A stretch of 64,000 bases of DNA from Dirofilaria immitis (GCA_024305405.1 JAKNDB010000103.1:496001-560000); one strand, 5' to 3'; positions 45,701 through 60,071 are shown, numbered from the stretch's first letter. Program-made: numbers and translations. The notes: generated from the letters alone by a model not told the origin.

Positions 45701-46008
45701 ATCAACTTATCAGGAATTGATTTTTCTAAGACTTGCTGGTACTGTCATAACTTTTGCCCATTTACATTTTGGAATTTGTGTGGTAAGAAATTAGTTTACT
45801 TGAATTTAAATACCATTTCCATTTATTAAGGTTTTAATAAAGTAAATTTATTAATTAATGAATTTTAGAACAATGAACACTGCCTTTTTAACGGTTATTG
45901 TAATTTTGAATACATATTTTTCCTGAAATTTCACAGGAATTTGGTTTAAATTTATCTTTTTAGATACGTCAGCTATGTGAACACTTTAAAATTTGTGCTT
46001 TTCATTGA
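42772..46008 (+). CDS. ept-1: Ethanolaminephosphotransferase (EPT1/SELENOI family)
   Basis: Eleven exons: 42772-42843, 42931-42999, 43203-43335, 43678-43800, 44042-44120, 44406-44545, 44727-44834, 45098-45174, 45308-45460, 45598-45782, 45964-46008; about 394 residues, like human EPT1 (397). It transfers phosphoethanolamine from CDP-ethanolamine to diacylglycerol at ER/Golgi membranes. The CDP-alcohol phosphotransferase motif DG-x2-AR-x8-G-x3-D-x3-D is complete (DGKQARR...GELFDHGLD, exons 4-5). [37 protein letters not shown] and [15 protein letters not shown] match the family closely; several hydrophobic spans follow. The protein ends KICAFH, before the position of the vertebrate selenocysteine, so no recoding is needed. 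One T-run contraction (45696-45700) breaks exon 10. The exon 6/7 junction is the least certain. Confidence 0.93.
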
Positions 46009-49000
46009 ATTATATACAACAGTCAAAAAAAACGATAAATGAATTGTTCTCACGATATATGATACAGCTACCGTTGATAGTCAGTGGTTGATCAGTTTTG
46101 CATTTTCAATGTTTATTTAGGCTCCTGCCCAATTTATTTCAGCGATAGTGACTGAAGAAGTACAGAGTTTTCATGTTGTTTGAATAGTTCAAGCAATTTC
46201 ATAAAGCGTTAATTAGTTGCATTAACCTATAAACATTTATTGCGTTGATCTTTTTATTTTTACAAAAATTAATTTGAGGTATTGGAATCTTTTTTCTACC
46301 ATTAATTTATTAACTTATTTGCTTTTTTCTTCCTCAGTCAGTATCGTTTGGTGAAACTAAATTCATGTTTGTACTTTTCATGCTTACTAGCTGTTTTATT
46401 TTGTTTAAATGTTGTTTTTATTTTATAATTTGCTGGTAATTTACCAAGTTTGTAAAAAAATGGTAGCCCAATATAGTGACTTATTATTATTTTCATGTTT
46501 TGCGACTTTCATGCATATTCATCTGATGACTGTTAAAGTGTCACTTTCAATTGGAAGATTGTAATGAAGAAGAATAAATAATATTTGTAAGAAGAATGGA
46601 ATTGGAGGTATAAGAAATTTAATTTAAAGTAAAGAATATTGTTAAAATTGATGTACACAATACTGATAACATGTACTGACTTCGTTATGCATGCAGTACC
46701 ATGTTATCATGCGTATTCAATACTATCATTTTGTCAGTATGTTTTTGAAATTAAAATAAAATTAAACGGTCACAAAACAATCTTAGAGTAGATGAGATTC
46801 TTTATTTTTCATCGAATAATTATTATCTTAGTTTGTGGTATTCTATAGAGAAGGGAATTCAGGTTTAAAACATGGTAATTATAAGAGTCGCTATTCCAAC
46901 GTAACGAATAATATTTATAATTTATTAAAAATAAGGAATCAGGAATTAAGTAGGAAAGTTGCAAGTGAAATTGATAGAAAAGGAGAAAATGAGCGAATCT
47001 CTAATTTCAAGAAAGTTCGAAAGGATAACAAAATGAGAATTATTGAGTAATATCAAAGCAAATGAACTCAGAAGATGTTATCAAATGAATGATAATAGGA
47101 ATTGATTGTGAAATGAGTGTCATCTTGAAATGAATGAAGTAAGTTAAACAAATTGAGCTATTCAAAAGGCTTTAATTATTGATAAGATAGTTCATTTAAG
47201 AATTAATCTTAGTCATATAAAACACAAAATTTAATGATATCAGTTTTAATAAATGATTTTCTTAAAATATAAAAAAACAATCTGAATTTCAAAGCAGAAA
47301 AAATCAATTTTAACAATTGAATCTGTGGTAATCCTTCGTTGCATATATTTATTACTATTCGATTGTTTTCATTTTTACAACCGCTAATTGTGAAGTTTAA
47401 AATTATTCCGATTCCTTACAGCTAACCTATCAACAAGTTATCATTCAGATCTTCCTTAGATGAGTGTCTCAATTCTACCTTACTATTTAGCCAATTTCAA
47501 AATCATTAATTGTATTCCTATTATTCCATTTGAATTCCCAAAATAAAAAAATGGATGACTGTTTAATTCGAATTTGAATTTAAGTAACATAATAATGCAA
47601 TAATCTTTTATTTTATGTTTCTTCGCCTTTTCAATTTTTTTTCTTATATAAGTGTTATCACCTGATATTCGATAAAAAAGTAAAGTCTAATATGGCAAGA
47701 AACAGAGCCTAATGTGGTAAATATTCTTACTGCATAGCCATTTAAGGCTTTTTGATATCCATAGCAACAGATGCACTAAAGAAATTATGGTTTAGCTTTC
47801 CTCGTTCATTCTGATAATAATATTACCAGAAACCATATAAAGCACTACTTTAATTGAAGTGATTTTCTTCTTAAATTAATAATTTTTTAAAGATTTAATT
47901 AGACTATTATGAATAATCTTTTGGTATCATTTTCTTGTGGTGAAATGAACCGAATTATTAATTATTTGCATAGCTACTAAGATATTCAGCTTCTATCTCC
48001 TTATTTCATACTTCCATCAGAAGGGCCCATTTCTCTCAATATTTAATCAATAGAAAACAATTATTTTCCAAATTTCAATAAATAGTATGATGCTTGTGGA
48101 AATATGAAAATACCTATCGATATATTTTGAACATACAAGCACTATTTCAAGCTTATTTTGACATGTCCAAAATGAAATTTAGAATTGAATGAAGTCGTTG
48201 AAATTTAATTTTGCTTTATAATAAAACTTCTCCTCATTATCGCTTTCAATGTTGCATCAATTGAAGAAAATTCATTTTATATTTCCCATTCAAACTCTTT
48301 CCCTTCCTTTTCTTAATCCTCTTTTACTTTGATTTCAAGAGTGAGTACGAATTTTAATTCACTTTTTCTCGTCCTCAAAAATTATATCTGTAAATATTTC
48401 CAACTAATGATACTTGTAGTTCAATCCAACAATAATAAGATTAGAATTTTTTTATTCCAGCAAATCAAGAACAAAAGCAATTTAAAATTTAAAATATATA
48501 TTTAGGCTGGATAAGAATTTTTTATTTAAATCTTTTTGATAGCTTATTGAACAATACCTAATTTCTTGTTTTTGTTAGTGTTGAAATAAAAAAATGAAAA
48601 CTCTATTGGATAATTTTCTAAAATGCAAATTTTTAAAATTTTGAAAGAATTTAAAGATTTCCGAAGATTTGAATTAATAAAAAACTTCAAAATCTTTAAA
48701 TTAAGTTGGTCAATAATCCGCCATTCTACCAACTTTATTTTACTAATTTACTGAAGTAAGATGTTTTTTCTTAATGGGAGAATACAAGTTCTGAGAATAT
48801 TAATTGGAGATAATACTTTTAGCTGTCATTATTCTTTCTCTTGCTATTATCTGATCTAAATTAAAAAACCGATGGCTCATTCTGAATCATTTTTATTATT
48901 GCAAAACTTACTTCATCCTCTTGCTTTTCGAAGCTTTAAATCTATTTTTTTCGACAGAAAAAATTTCACCTGTCTAAAAACGTTGAAGAAACAGTTTTAA

Positions 49001-51573
49001 ATTACAATATAATTTAAAATATACATAAAAATTTCAATGGAAAATTGTTTCAGGTTGAAATAGAGGCGAATATTTTTCTTAAATTATTGATTGAAAGAAG
49101 AAATTTTTAATGAAATGGCAATTTCCGATTTAAGAGTGCCAGAAAAAAATTTTTCTGATAATATCATAATTTTACCTCTCATATTTTACAAGCGATTTAA
49201 TATATTCATATTGTCATACTATCACTTAAAATGTCATATTAGATATTAAATTATTTTATTGTTTTTTACTTTTTTTTTTACTATCATTGAAACGAGCCTT
49301 AAGTCTATGAATATAATATTGATATCAGTGATTACTTCATTTCTTTTTCTCTTATTTCAATATGCTCATATCACTGAATAGGTAAATGTAGCGTCTTGCC
49401 GTTCTTGTCCCCTCTCCAAATTTCGAGACTTTTGTTCAATACATTTTATGGATGCTAAAGATACTATTGACAAAGGGTAGAGGGGCAGATGTCATTCAAA
49501 ATTTCATTTGCTAAATGAATAAATAGGTAGACAATAAGAGAAGTAGTCATTGTCAAGACTCATGAGGCCATCATCTTATTCTAATCCTCCGGATGTGTTT
49601 CGAAATAATCCTTATTTCTTGACATTCTTTATTCGTCCAGTAAATGATTTTATTTGCTTGGCTTCTCACATCTTATCATTTAATTTGTTTCTATTCTCAA
49701 TGCTTCAATTTTTCATGCTTAATTAAACTTATGGATGAACGGCAGGCTTTTCTCAAATACATATTTTTTTCCATCTTCACAACTTTCAAATTATTCTTTC
49801 ATCTGGAATATATTTCAGGATATAGCATTTCAGTATTTCATGCTAGCATGACTCATCAAAGAATATTTTATTTACATGACTGATAGATACAAAGGGAATA
49901 TCCCAGAATTTTGACTACTCGTTGGTGGAACAAGAAAGCTCATTTTACATATCAGATTAAACTTTAATTATATTCCATTTTATGGAACTTACGATATCTT
50001 AATAAAATTATATTCTATAACCAACAAATATAAATTTATCATACTTATCAAGATTTTCAACCTAAAGTTTTTTTAGTTTGTTTTTTCTTGGACTTCTTAT
50101 TCTCTTTTGAGAGTCAATACTCACAAATAATTGTATGTCTCAATATGTCACTGTAGCAGAAAGAATTTTTAAAATTTTGCAAATAAAGGAGAAAATTTAC
50201 TTTCCATTTGCCTCATACGAGCAAATTTTGCATTTGGAAATACTTTTTCAGAATTTGAATTTCAAAAATATTCAAGTTAGAAGAGCCTTAGGGCAAACAA
50301 ATTAATCATTGTTGGAGTTGGAATAAATTTGAATTACTCAAAACTTTTAAAAGGCTTAGCTTTTGTGAGGAAAGCTTTTATCTGAAGAAATATTTTAACT
50401 CATTGAAAAACATATTTTTTTCACTTTATAATTGAGTGCAATACAATTTACTAAATTGACATTGTGTGTTCTTCCGATGCTTTCTCTGCAATTTTATTTC
50501 AAATGCTATCATTTCAAATTTATCAGAGAGGAGTATTTACGATGATGACAATTTGAATTGAAATTTGTTAATATAAAAATTATTATTTAAACAATTAAAA
50601 TAAATCAGAAAAAAACGAAATGTTGTATCGATCATATCAGCTTTTCAAGTTGATCTAATATATCAGAGAATTAAAAAGGAATATTCGAAATTAATTCGCT
50701 GATAAATTTGTCAACAATAATGATGAGCATTGTGATGATTATATGACTATGATATGATGATAATTTTGTAATGATTCATTGCAAAGTTTAAAACAACAGT
50801 GTTGTAACGGTTATTTTGTTTACTGTATTTATGTTAAATTTAATTTGCGTCATAATACGAAGTCTTTTTCTCTTTTAATGCATTTTATGTTATTTATTTA
50901 TCTTTATATCTCTATATAGATAAATATAAATAAAACTAAATTCTCTTCCTTTTAATAAACTTAAATATATAATCAAAGCATATTATGTTAAATTGTTATA
51001 TTTTAATTTATTCTTAACAACAGTAATATATGCATATACTATTATATATATATGTATAAATTAAATGCTGAATTTTAATCATAAAATTAGCTTAAATTCA
51101 AGACATTATGAAAAATCTTTGTTCAACATTTCAACTCTTTTTTTGGATTATCCTGTAGAATGGGACGAAACAAAATAAAGGAAGAAACTGGCTGATGAAG
51201 TTATTGATTATTTAGAGTAGTTAATCATATATAATTTTATTATAATGTATGACACACCTGGCTAAATCAGATCTTCTGGAAAATTTTTTACGAAGCAGTT
51301 ATAAATTCTTATTTATTTGTGAAGCGGTTTTAAAACCAAAAATGAATAGGTCGCAATTTTGGTTATAAATCACGTTGCGGAAATTCCAATTAACTCTTCC
51401 CAATGCTTTTAAAAGTTACAATCATGAACATCTTTTACTGGCAAGAAAAACATTGACAAAAATATAAATATTAACAATTAAAGACCGAAGAGATAAATTG
51501 ATAAGATTGGTATTATATCTTCTCACATTAGCCAATGTTTCATTCCTAAAATATTTGAATAAATAATCAATTG
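46009..51573. other. Gene-poor, T-rich intergenic region
   Basis: No recognisable exon or RNA gene. The open frames at 46835-47050, 48544-48732 and 49644-49883 lack family resemblance. The + strand is visibly T-rich, opposite to the 34-42 kb region. Confidence 0.55.
46573..46578 (+). terminator. Candidate poly(A) signal for the EPT gene
   Basis: AATAAA occurs about 565 nt after the stop codon. Assigned by motif and position only. Confidence 0.35.
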
Positions 51574-52208
<635 letters not shown>

Positions 52209-52317
52209 TAAATGTTTAAAAACTATTGAAAATATGAGAATCATTATTTAGCTTTCTAAAAGTTCTTTAATCGAAGAGACTTAGCATAGACAATGTTTCT
52301 TTGCAATCGTTTTTTAG

Positions 52318-52499
52318 CAATTCATGATGAAGGATCAAATTGGAATGCACGAATAATACTGATATCGAGTCGCTCATCTGGCCAGTCACTAGGCTACTTT
52401 CCTATTACACCCGCTTCAAGCAGTAGTATATCTAACAATAATCGTGACCCGCCCATTGCTGATTACGACATCGAGAAAAGATCGAAATTTGAAGCTTAA
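52318..52499 (+). CDS. Orphan 3'-terminal exon of an unrecognised gene
   Basis: After a strong acceptor (GTTTTTTAG, ending 52317) a 60-codon frame in phase 1 runs to a TAA at 52497-52499. It is Ser/Asn-rich and ends in charged residues, with pieces such as GYFPITPASSSS, NNNRDPPIADYDIEK and RSKFEA. Base composition is richer than its surroundings, as expected for coding DNA. No upstream partner exon was found between 46 and 52 kb. It is out of phase with the EPT penultimate exon (phase 0), so it is not a simple alternative EPT end. Function unknown. Confidence 0.4.
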
Positions 52500-53227
52500 T
52501 GCTAACGGACTTAACTGATCCCTTCTGTTTGTCTGTCTGTCTTTGTTTTTCGTCTTCTCTTGTTTATAGTCCATTTTGATGATTTTTGAAGAAAAAGCTT
52601 CGATTGATTTATGATAGATGCTTTAATGGTCTATTAGAAGGCTATTGTTAGTATCAGCATCCTTCTGCATTTATTGAAATTGTTAAATGATTTTCGATTA
52701 ATATCCCTATCGTATCATTAGATTTTGGCTATTGCCATTGCTATAGATTTTTGTCATTAGTTTATTATAATTTATGATGTAATCCAATGAGCAATAAGAC
52801 TAATGGAGATGACAGTTTCATTTAAATTAACTGTTCGAAGCAAATCTGATTGGATCATTTTTTCATTTGCTAAATATCAATATTATTTTCATAATTTATA
52901 TTTATTTCTATGCATCCATCCATTCCCATAAATTGCTAATTTTTTTAATGTGAAATCAATATTCATCCATCTTTACTAAACATTTTTCGGCCTTAATATT
53001 TAAATTATTTCACCGAGATGTATGGTATTTTCAGCGTAATTAAGATAATTTCTAACTAGCTGTTGATGTCCTCATATTTCTTCTATGCATCTATTTATGG
53101 AAATGGATGGATGCATAGAAATCGTCTTACAAAAAATTTGTTTTATTTTTCAAGACTACTCTTTCTTTGTTATGGCATTGGAAAACTTCATGCATTATTA
53201 TGAAAAATATTAAAAGTTAAAAATTTT
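52500..53227. other. Intergenic, nothing recognised
   Basis: A short CTGT run (GTCTGTCTGTCT) near 52530 and paired ATGGATGCATAGAAA-like words near 52910 and 53100 are the only visible structure. Confidence 0.5.
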
Positions 53228-53229
53228 AG
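53228..53229 (+). promoter_or_regulatory. Probable trans-splice acceptor for eva-1
   Basis: AAATTTTAG ends 55 nt before the ATG at 53285, with no earlier ATG between. Spliced-leader use is inferred. Confidence 0.45.
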
Positions 53230-53284
53230 TTCTTTTTGTATTTTTCGAAGAAGCAAAGTCTTAAATCCTGGCCTTCAAGTATTC

Positions 53285-56200
53285 ATGTCTATTGTGTTTC
53301 TGGCTATAACAATGAACTCTCTTGGCTGGTTTGATACTACTGCAACAACAACAACAACAACAATGATAGCGTTAGCAACATCTAATCATATCAATCCTGA
53401 AGTTATCAATGGTTTGTTAAATGTTTGCTTTCTTTGAAACTTTTTTGCCATTCATCTATTTGTAATAATAGATAGCTTGGATTTTAATGAATTATGTAGA
53501 CGAAATGATAGATAGTAGTGTTCGATATCCAACTCATTCGCAATCGGATCGAGAATATCACAAAATATGCTAAAGAATCCTAAGACTTCTACTTCAAAAA
53601 CTTAACTGACATTTGATTGCAAAAACTTGTCGAGAAATTTGTCTTGATTTAAAAAGTACATGATAAACCATTAATTTTGAATTCGGAGATATCTACAGCA
53701 AAGTTATGGCATGGCATGCCAAATGTGCTAAATTTACTATAAGTTGCTGGTTTGTACAACTTAAATTGTACACTATATACCTAATTATAATGAAATAGGG
53801 TTTTAAAAACAGGGTAGAATGAACTTAACTGTTTAGAAATATCATAAAATTAGTTTGAATTTGGCTTTGTAGAATGGAAAATCTATGATATAATATAACA
53901 TATATTAAACAAATGAAAAATTACTTTATATTGGTCTGATAAAATCAATCTATTTAAATTCGAAAACACGGAGAATTTAACTATCAATAAGATAGGATGA
54001 AATAGTTTTAAAATAGGGCATCATAATTTATTTGTAGAAAATCCGATGAAAAGTTTTTTCAAGAAAAAAAGCTAAGCAAAGCAAAACAAATTTTTCCTTT
54101 TTTTTTTCTTGAAAAGGAAAAATCTAATAAAATTTACGAATAATTTTTCCCTTCATTCATTCATAACTTTTCATAAACATTTCAGCGTAACAATTTGTTT
54201 TTCCAAATTTTTTTCCTGAAAATATCAACTATTTATTCGTTCATCGAAAAACAATTTTCGAATTTTCATTTTTGAAAATATCAGTTAATAGTCAAATAAA
54301 GTTTTATCGACCTGGAAAACTAAAAATAAATCGAACTCAAGCACGACAAACAGATTTTTGGCAGGAAAAAATTTATAAGATTTTTGATTTCTATGCAATT
54401 GCTATGCAAACTAATTTTGACGCCTGAAGATTTTCTAAGATTTTTTTGTATTTTTATTTTGGCAAACAGATCTACCATTTAATTCAAATACGAATCTCTA
54501 ATATTATCACTTCATCATTTCTGTCGAATTATCATTTGATAACTAGATTTATAGCTTAAAATAGTAAGTTTAAATTTTTTTAAAGTTCAATTCTTTTTAA
54601 TCTAAAATTAAAAGTGCTTTATGAATTCCAGGATTATCAATAATGTTATATGCATAAATGAATTGAACAGAAGAATTCGAATATGCATTAGTATAAATTT
54701 TAATAGCTCATTTTTTAGCTTGAGTATTTAATTTGTCTACTCAATTATTCGCCATTAGTTTATTCATATTTATTCATTTCATAATTTCCTATTTGCAAAT
54801 AAATTTTATGTGAATTCATCTTTTATAATTCTTGTAGTAAAATTGATTTGCCAAATTTGAAAAATGAACATTTTTTTTAGAACGAAAATCTGAATAATGA
54901 AGAAATCATTTTCATGGTGGAAGGCTTTTTCCTGTTTATCCTTACATAAATCTTTGTTGTGAAATAATTTCCAAAACTATTTAAATTCATTTGATGAATT
55001 TTGAAACTTTGTTTAAGAATTATTTAAGTAATATAAATGATATAATGTAAACAGATATGCTTTCCTGATATAGTATGAATATTATAAATAAATAATTCAT
55101 GTGTTTAGCATACGAAGATCTAATGAAATTACAACTTCTTATTTACGTAATAAAATGGATGCAATAATTCATCAAGAAGTTCAGCGGTAACTAATTCATC
55201 AAGCTTCTTATCACTTTATATCAAATTTCAGTTGCTTTTGCACACTAAAATATACGAATTACTAATCTCTTTCATCCACTCATCATCCAAATATTTCAAT
55301 AAAATCTGATTCATATAAATTTTTCTATCTAGCATTGCTTCTTAATTCAAAGCGAAATATCAAATCAAACTTCTGCTGATCTTTTATTATTCAGTCCATT
55401 GATTTGAAAAAGATTTGAATTGATGTTATTTTGTTAACAAAGTTAACACATATTACGATTAGAATTGTCATCTGCTTAAAATCCTTATCCATTTCTCAGA
55501 ATATATCACTTTAAAATTGATATCGGTATTTTTTGTAGTGATACATTTTTGCTGAACTTTTTGTATTTTTTTGAAATCAGTATGCATGAGACATCCACTT
55601 CTTATCACACAACATTGATAAAAGATTAATGTGATAAAACCATCGCACTAATTAGATCAAAAAGTCTTGTTCTAAAGTTTGAAATAGTTCAGTGTTCAAA
55701 TTATCTTAATCTCTTAACCTGAATTGCATTATTATCCACTTTAGAAAACAGATGAATTTCCAATTTTTATTCAAACAAGCTAAGTTGATCATTTTTGGAT
55801 AGAAAAATAGATTAATTTGGCATTGAAGTAAAATCATTTTCAGAAAGTTTAAATTTCCGAATTACTTGCGGTTAGAAAATTCAATTCTTGACTTTTGAAT
55901 CTAATCTTCTGATTAATCATTTAATTTATTTTCAAATTGCAGCCCTTATGATAGAAAGTCTGCGAAATAATTTGGTACAAGCATGCGATGGTGAACGAAT
56001 TACGGTGCACTGCCCGAAAAATACACAAATTTTTCTTGAAAATATATTTTACGGTCGTCTGGTGCCAAGCGATCAACTATGTCCCCGGGCCATTGCGGAG
56101 CATCAATATGTGGTCAATGAAGATACCACCTGCGATGTAGCACAAGCCCATACAGTAAGTTAAAAAAAATTTAATATATCAGTTCTCTTTCCTCATGCAT

Positions 56201-59200
56201 AATTGCATAAAAATCTTTGTGGCTGTTAGTATAAAGATGGTCAAGAGGAGTTAAAATTTTAGAGGCTTTCAAAAGTTCATTAGACATTGCTTGGCCAACC
56301 ACCTATTGAATGTTCGATTCTTCATTGCTCTTCAACTTCTTTCTGTGGTGGATGAAATGTATAAATACTTCCTCTCCTTTCAAGATTATACTATCAATCA
56401 CCAACCGCTAATATTTTATTACAGCTTAGATGGAAAGTAGCCAAAAAAATAACGAAATAATTAATATTTAAAATTTCAAATTGCTCTCATTTCTCCAGAA
56501 AATTCTGGAACAATGTCGTAACAAGAGAAAATGTAAGATAGTAGTAACGCCATCTTTTTTGGCACTGATCCATGTCCAGATACTTCCAAATATCTTCAAA
56601 TATCATATAAGTGTAAACCAGGTGAGTAACTTAATTGATTTTAATTTGTATGATTTTCTTTTAGGCGTTCAAAAGATTTCGAATTTATTGATAAAATTGA
56701 TATGAAAATTTAGAATTATCAGTTTAATGCGGAACTGTTAACTATAAATTATTGTTAAGGAAATTAATGCTAATCTTAAAATAATATTGATATGATGGAT
56801 TTAAGAAAGAATTGAAATTGAGAATCTTCACTATAATGATATATATTTATTATAACAGAAGCGATATCTACTCACATCATTATTCAGTTGCAAGCTGACT
56901 TCTCATCATTACCATTCATTTATTTTATAAAACATTTAATAATTTTAAGTATCATTCAACGATGAATCATTTTGCGAAGGATCAACAATGCATTTGAGCT
57001 GCAAGCAAAATAAGAGATTAGTTATTTATTCGGCTTATTATGGTCGAAAAGTTGAAGAAAAGATGACGCACTGCACGCCGAATACTCCGATTACCCGAAG
57101 TATATGATAAATTCATCTTTCTCATCAAATTTAGGTCAAAGTAGTGTTAGAAAGTTAATCAAGTGATGAAATCAAAGGTTGCAGTATTAAGAGGGATGAT
57201 GACAAGACTTACACTTCTATATGCCTTTCAATTTATATCAGTTTAATTTTACGAGTAATGAAGAACAAACGGATTCTGGAAATCCGAGATTAAGGAGCTT
57301 AATAGTCATTTTCAGTATTGCTTGAAGTTATCAATAATTTCTCATACTGGACTGAGCATGAATAAATTAATCTTCTTGTCTAATTTTTGGTTTTTAAACA
57401 TTTATCAAAAGAGAAAAATTTAGTTGCAACAAAAATATCGTAAAATTTCGATAAAAATTTGATCAGAATTCTTATTTTGAAATATATTTTCTGATTTTTT
57501 AGAAAAAAAATTCAAATTGACTTATTGATGAACAGAAGGCTTGCATTAAATTAAATTTAAGTAGTCATTGCTAATAGTGACAAGAAATATGACATGCTTA
57601 TAATTGATACTATTAATCACACTATATCATCACAAATTCTATTCGCATGAGTTACCATGAAGTAATTCATTTACAAACGTTTTCTCTTTTCCTTCACTAT
57701 TCCTAAAGTACAAACTTTCACTTTATTTAAGTTTAGCAAATTCAAAAACAATATACTCAATCTTTAAGGTCATCTGATCGAAAACCCGTCACTATCAAAT
57801 TGCCAAATTCCACTCTGTAAATTTGATTACAAGGTCAAGTATGTTGCAGTAATTTTAGGCATAAATTCTGTGTATCCTTAACTATTTTTGATTTGTTTTT
57901 ATTTTCTTTAATGTGTTAGTTTTGAAATTTATGCTTAGTTTTTTTTAAAAATTTCCCTATCATTATAGATTGTGTAGTAGATGTGTTAGGCCAGATACTG
58001 TATTATTGTCATGCTCGAACGGAATGCATGGTGTTAGTAAATGATGAGCATTTCGGTGAAACCGGATGTGAATCAGGAGTACACAAATACCTCAGTCTTA
58101 TCTTCATGTGCAGTTCGTTTTTTAAATCTTAAGTTCGACGATTTGTGAAGGTTTATCAAACGGTCAAATTTTCATTGCTAAAAATGTATTCATATGAAAA
58201 TAAAAGGACAGGATGATAAAGGAATGATCTCTTATGAATACTTTAATCCTTTGTCAAGTATAGTATTTAACAATTTACACTATGAAAACAATCAAAACCG
58301 AAATAGCTCCACTTATTTTTTTAGTCATTTATACTTTTTGTTATCATTTATGAAGATTTTTCGGGACTATAATCTTTTCGCCTTTAAGTCACATGGTTAA
58401 TAAGAGAAGTGTGTTATAAATTGAACTTAACAATAATTATCAATTATTTTTACAGTGAGCGACGCGATCTTCAATGAAGCAGCTATAAAAGGCAACTTGG
58501 AAACGATGAATAAAATCATTCCAGTATTTTTATTCGATTCACTAGTCTCTCGGCTTTTTATAAATTTTTTAGAATTTGTATATATAAGGAAGTTCTTGAT
58601 ATTTTCTGTGATCCATAATGAAGTAGACTGAAATACAATGTGTAAGTAGTAAAAGGTATAATTCTGAGCTTCCATACCAATTACAAGAAAAGAAGTGTTA
58701 ACCTTAATTTTTTCAGTTTTCTTTAGTAATTTATCGGCTATAAAACATGCGTTTTATAGGACTTGTCTCCAAGAATATTGCAGAAAGCAGAATTGACATT
58801 TGTGAAGGATGATGAGTACACGTTTCATATTAAAGATGATCCTAATTTTGAATACAAAGCTATTCAAAAACCTTTTCTCCTGAAAATGATGAAAATGGTA
58901 GATTGTATCCATCTTTTAGTAAATTCCTTTCAAGTATATTTTTTATTTTTTGTAATTTGTAGCTGAAACTTTCTAGATTTTATATTTTACCTAAATCTTT
59001 TAAATTCTTTTCAAAAATTTCAGCTGATGTAATGAATTCGCTGTTAGCAAGCGGTTCCGAGGAATTAGAAGAGGAAGGTGCATTTGTCATAGCAACGCCA
59101 AATGATACCACTTTGCCAAGCGGTCGTCCTTTCAATGCTTTCAGCATCATACATGACATTATATTGATAATGCGAATATTGAAAAGTTAGTTTGATTTTT

Positions 59201-60071
59201 CTGTTCGAATTAGAGGCCGCCTAAAAGTTCCGTATTTATTCATTAATTGATTCTTAGTTTTCTAAGTACCTTGAACTCTTACCACACTAGGTTCGAGAAG
59301 TTTTTATACAAGGTATTGTTGTATTTCATATCTGACATTTGTAACTTTGTTGAGGGATTTATTTCAGATAATAAAGAAAAAGTCTTACTTTGTCTTCTAC
59401 TGAGTCTTCTGGTAGGCTTAACAATGTTGTTGACCGCTTGTGCAATATCTGGACGCTATCGGCGAAGAACAAAACAGAAGAATTCTAAAATGATCAGCAG
59501 TAAGGGTACTGTGCGAACAACTAAACCAACAGAATTAAGCACACTGATGGCAAGCAATCACTCAACTTCAGGTTCTTTCATACGCTTGCATTATCAAATA
59601 CCAACTTTAATATTATATCCCTTTATATGATATCAAGAACTTTGAAGCAACATTTCGATTTTTGATATTCATATGAAGTGCATATTACAAAGTAGTCTCA
59701 GTATCGATTTCATGCATGCAGGTTGAAAAAATTGGTTTGGAAAACCATAAGGTTGATATAGCCGCAAACATATGAGAACCAGCAAACTAATGCTAATATT
59801 ATATAAGGCTAAATCCAATTAAAATTTATCATTCGATTATTCTGAGCATTCTCCATGATTTTACTAAAAATTCAAAATGATTAAGTTTTTTTGAATTTGT
59901 TGAAAATACATTATGTGATTTCAACATCGGTCTCCAATTTTCAGCTTTTTGGATTCCAACAGTCGAATTTGCTTTGATATCGGTGATCTATCACATAATA
60001 AAGAATCATTTTTGAGATTCACTCAGTTAACGCCACCACGAGTACCTCAAAATATTCATGGTTATAGCTAA
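53285..60071 (+). CDS. eva-1: EVA-1-like receptor with two galactose-binding lectin domains
   Basis: Ten exons: 53285-53411, 55943-56154, 56499-56621, 56950-57099, 57969-58112, 58456-58523, 58760-58897, 59024-59185, 59368-59571, 59945-60071; about 485 residues. EVA-1 is a transmembrane co-receptor in SAX-3/Robo-Slit axon guidance. Exon 1 encodes a weak signal peptide (MSIVFLAITMNSLGW) and a Thr run. SUEL/galactose-lectin domain 1 spans exons 2-3 (ACDGERITVHCP ... ISYKCKP); domain 2 spans exons 4-5 (FCEGSTMHLSC ... GCESGVHKYLSLIFMC). After an acidic stalk comes a membrane span (VLLCLLLSLLVGLTMLLTA) and a basic tail (SGRYRRRTKQK) ending TPPRVPQNIHGYS. Three T-run contractions (56555-56560, 58873-58876, 59946-59950) break exons 3, 7 and 10. 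The stop at 59628-59630 would be used only if exon 9 is not spliced on. Confidence 0.9.
53412..55942 (+). other. Large first intron of eva-1 (2.5 kb)
   Basis: AT-rich sequence without a further in-phase exon that I can support. Both flanking exons are in phase 1. Confidence 0.6.
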
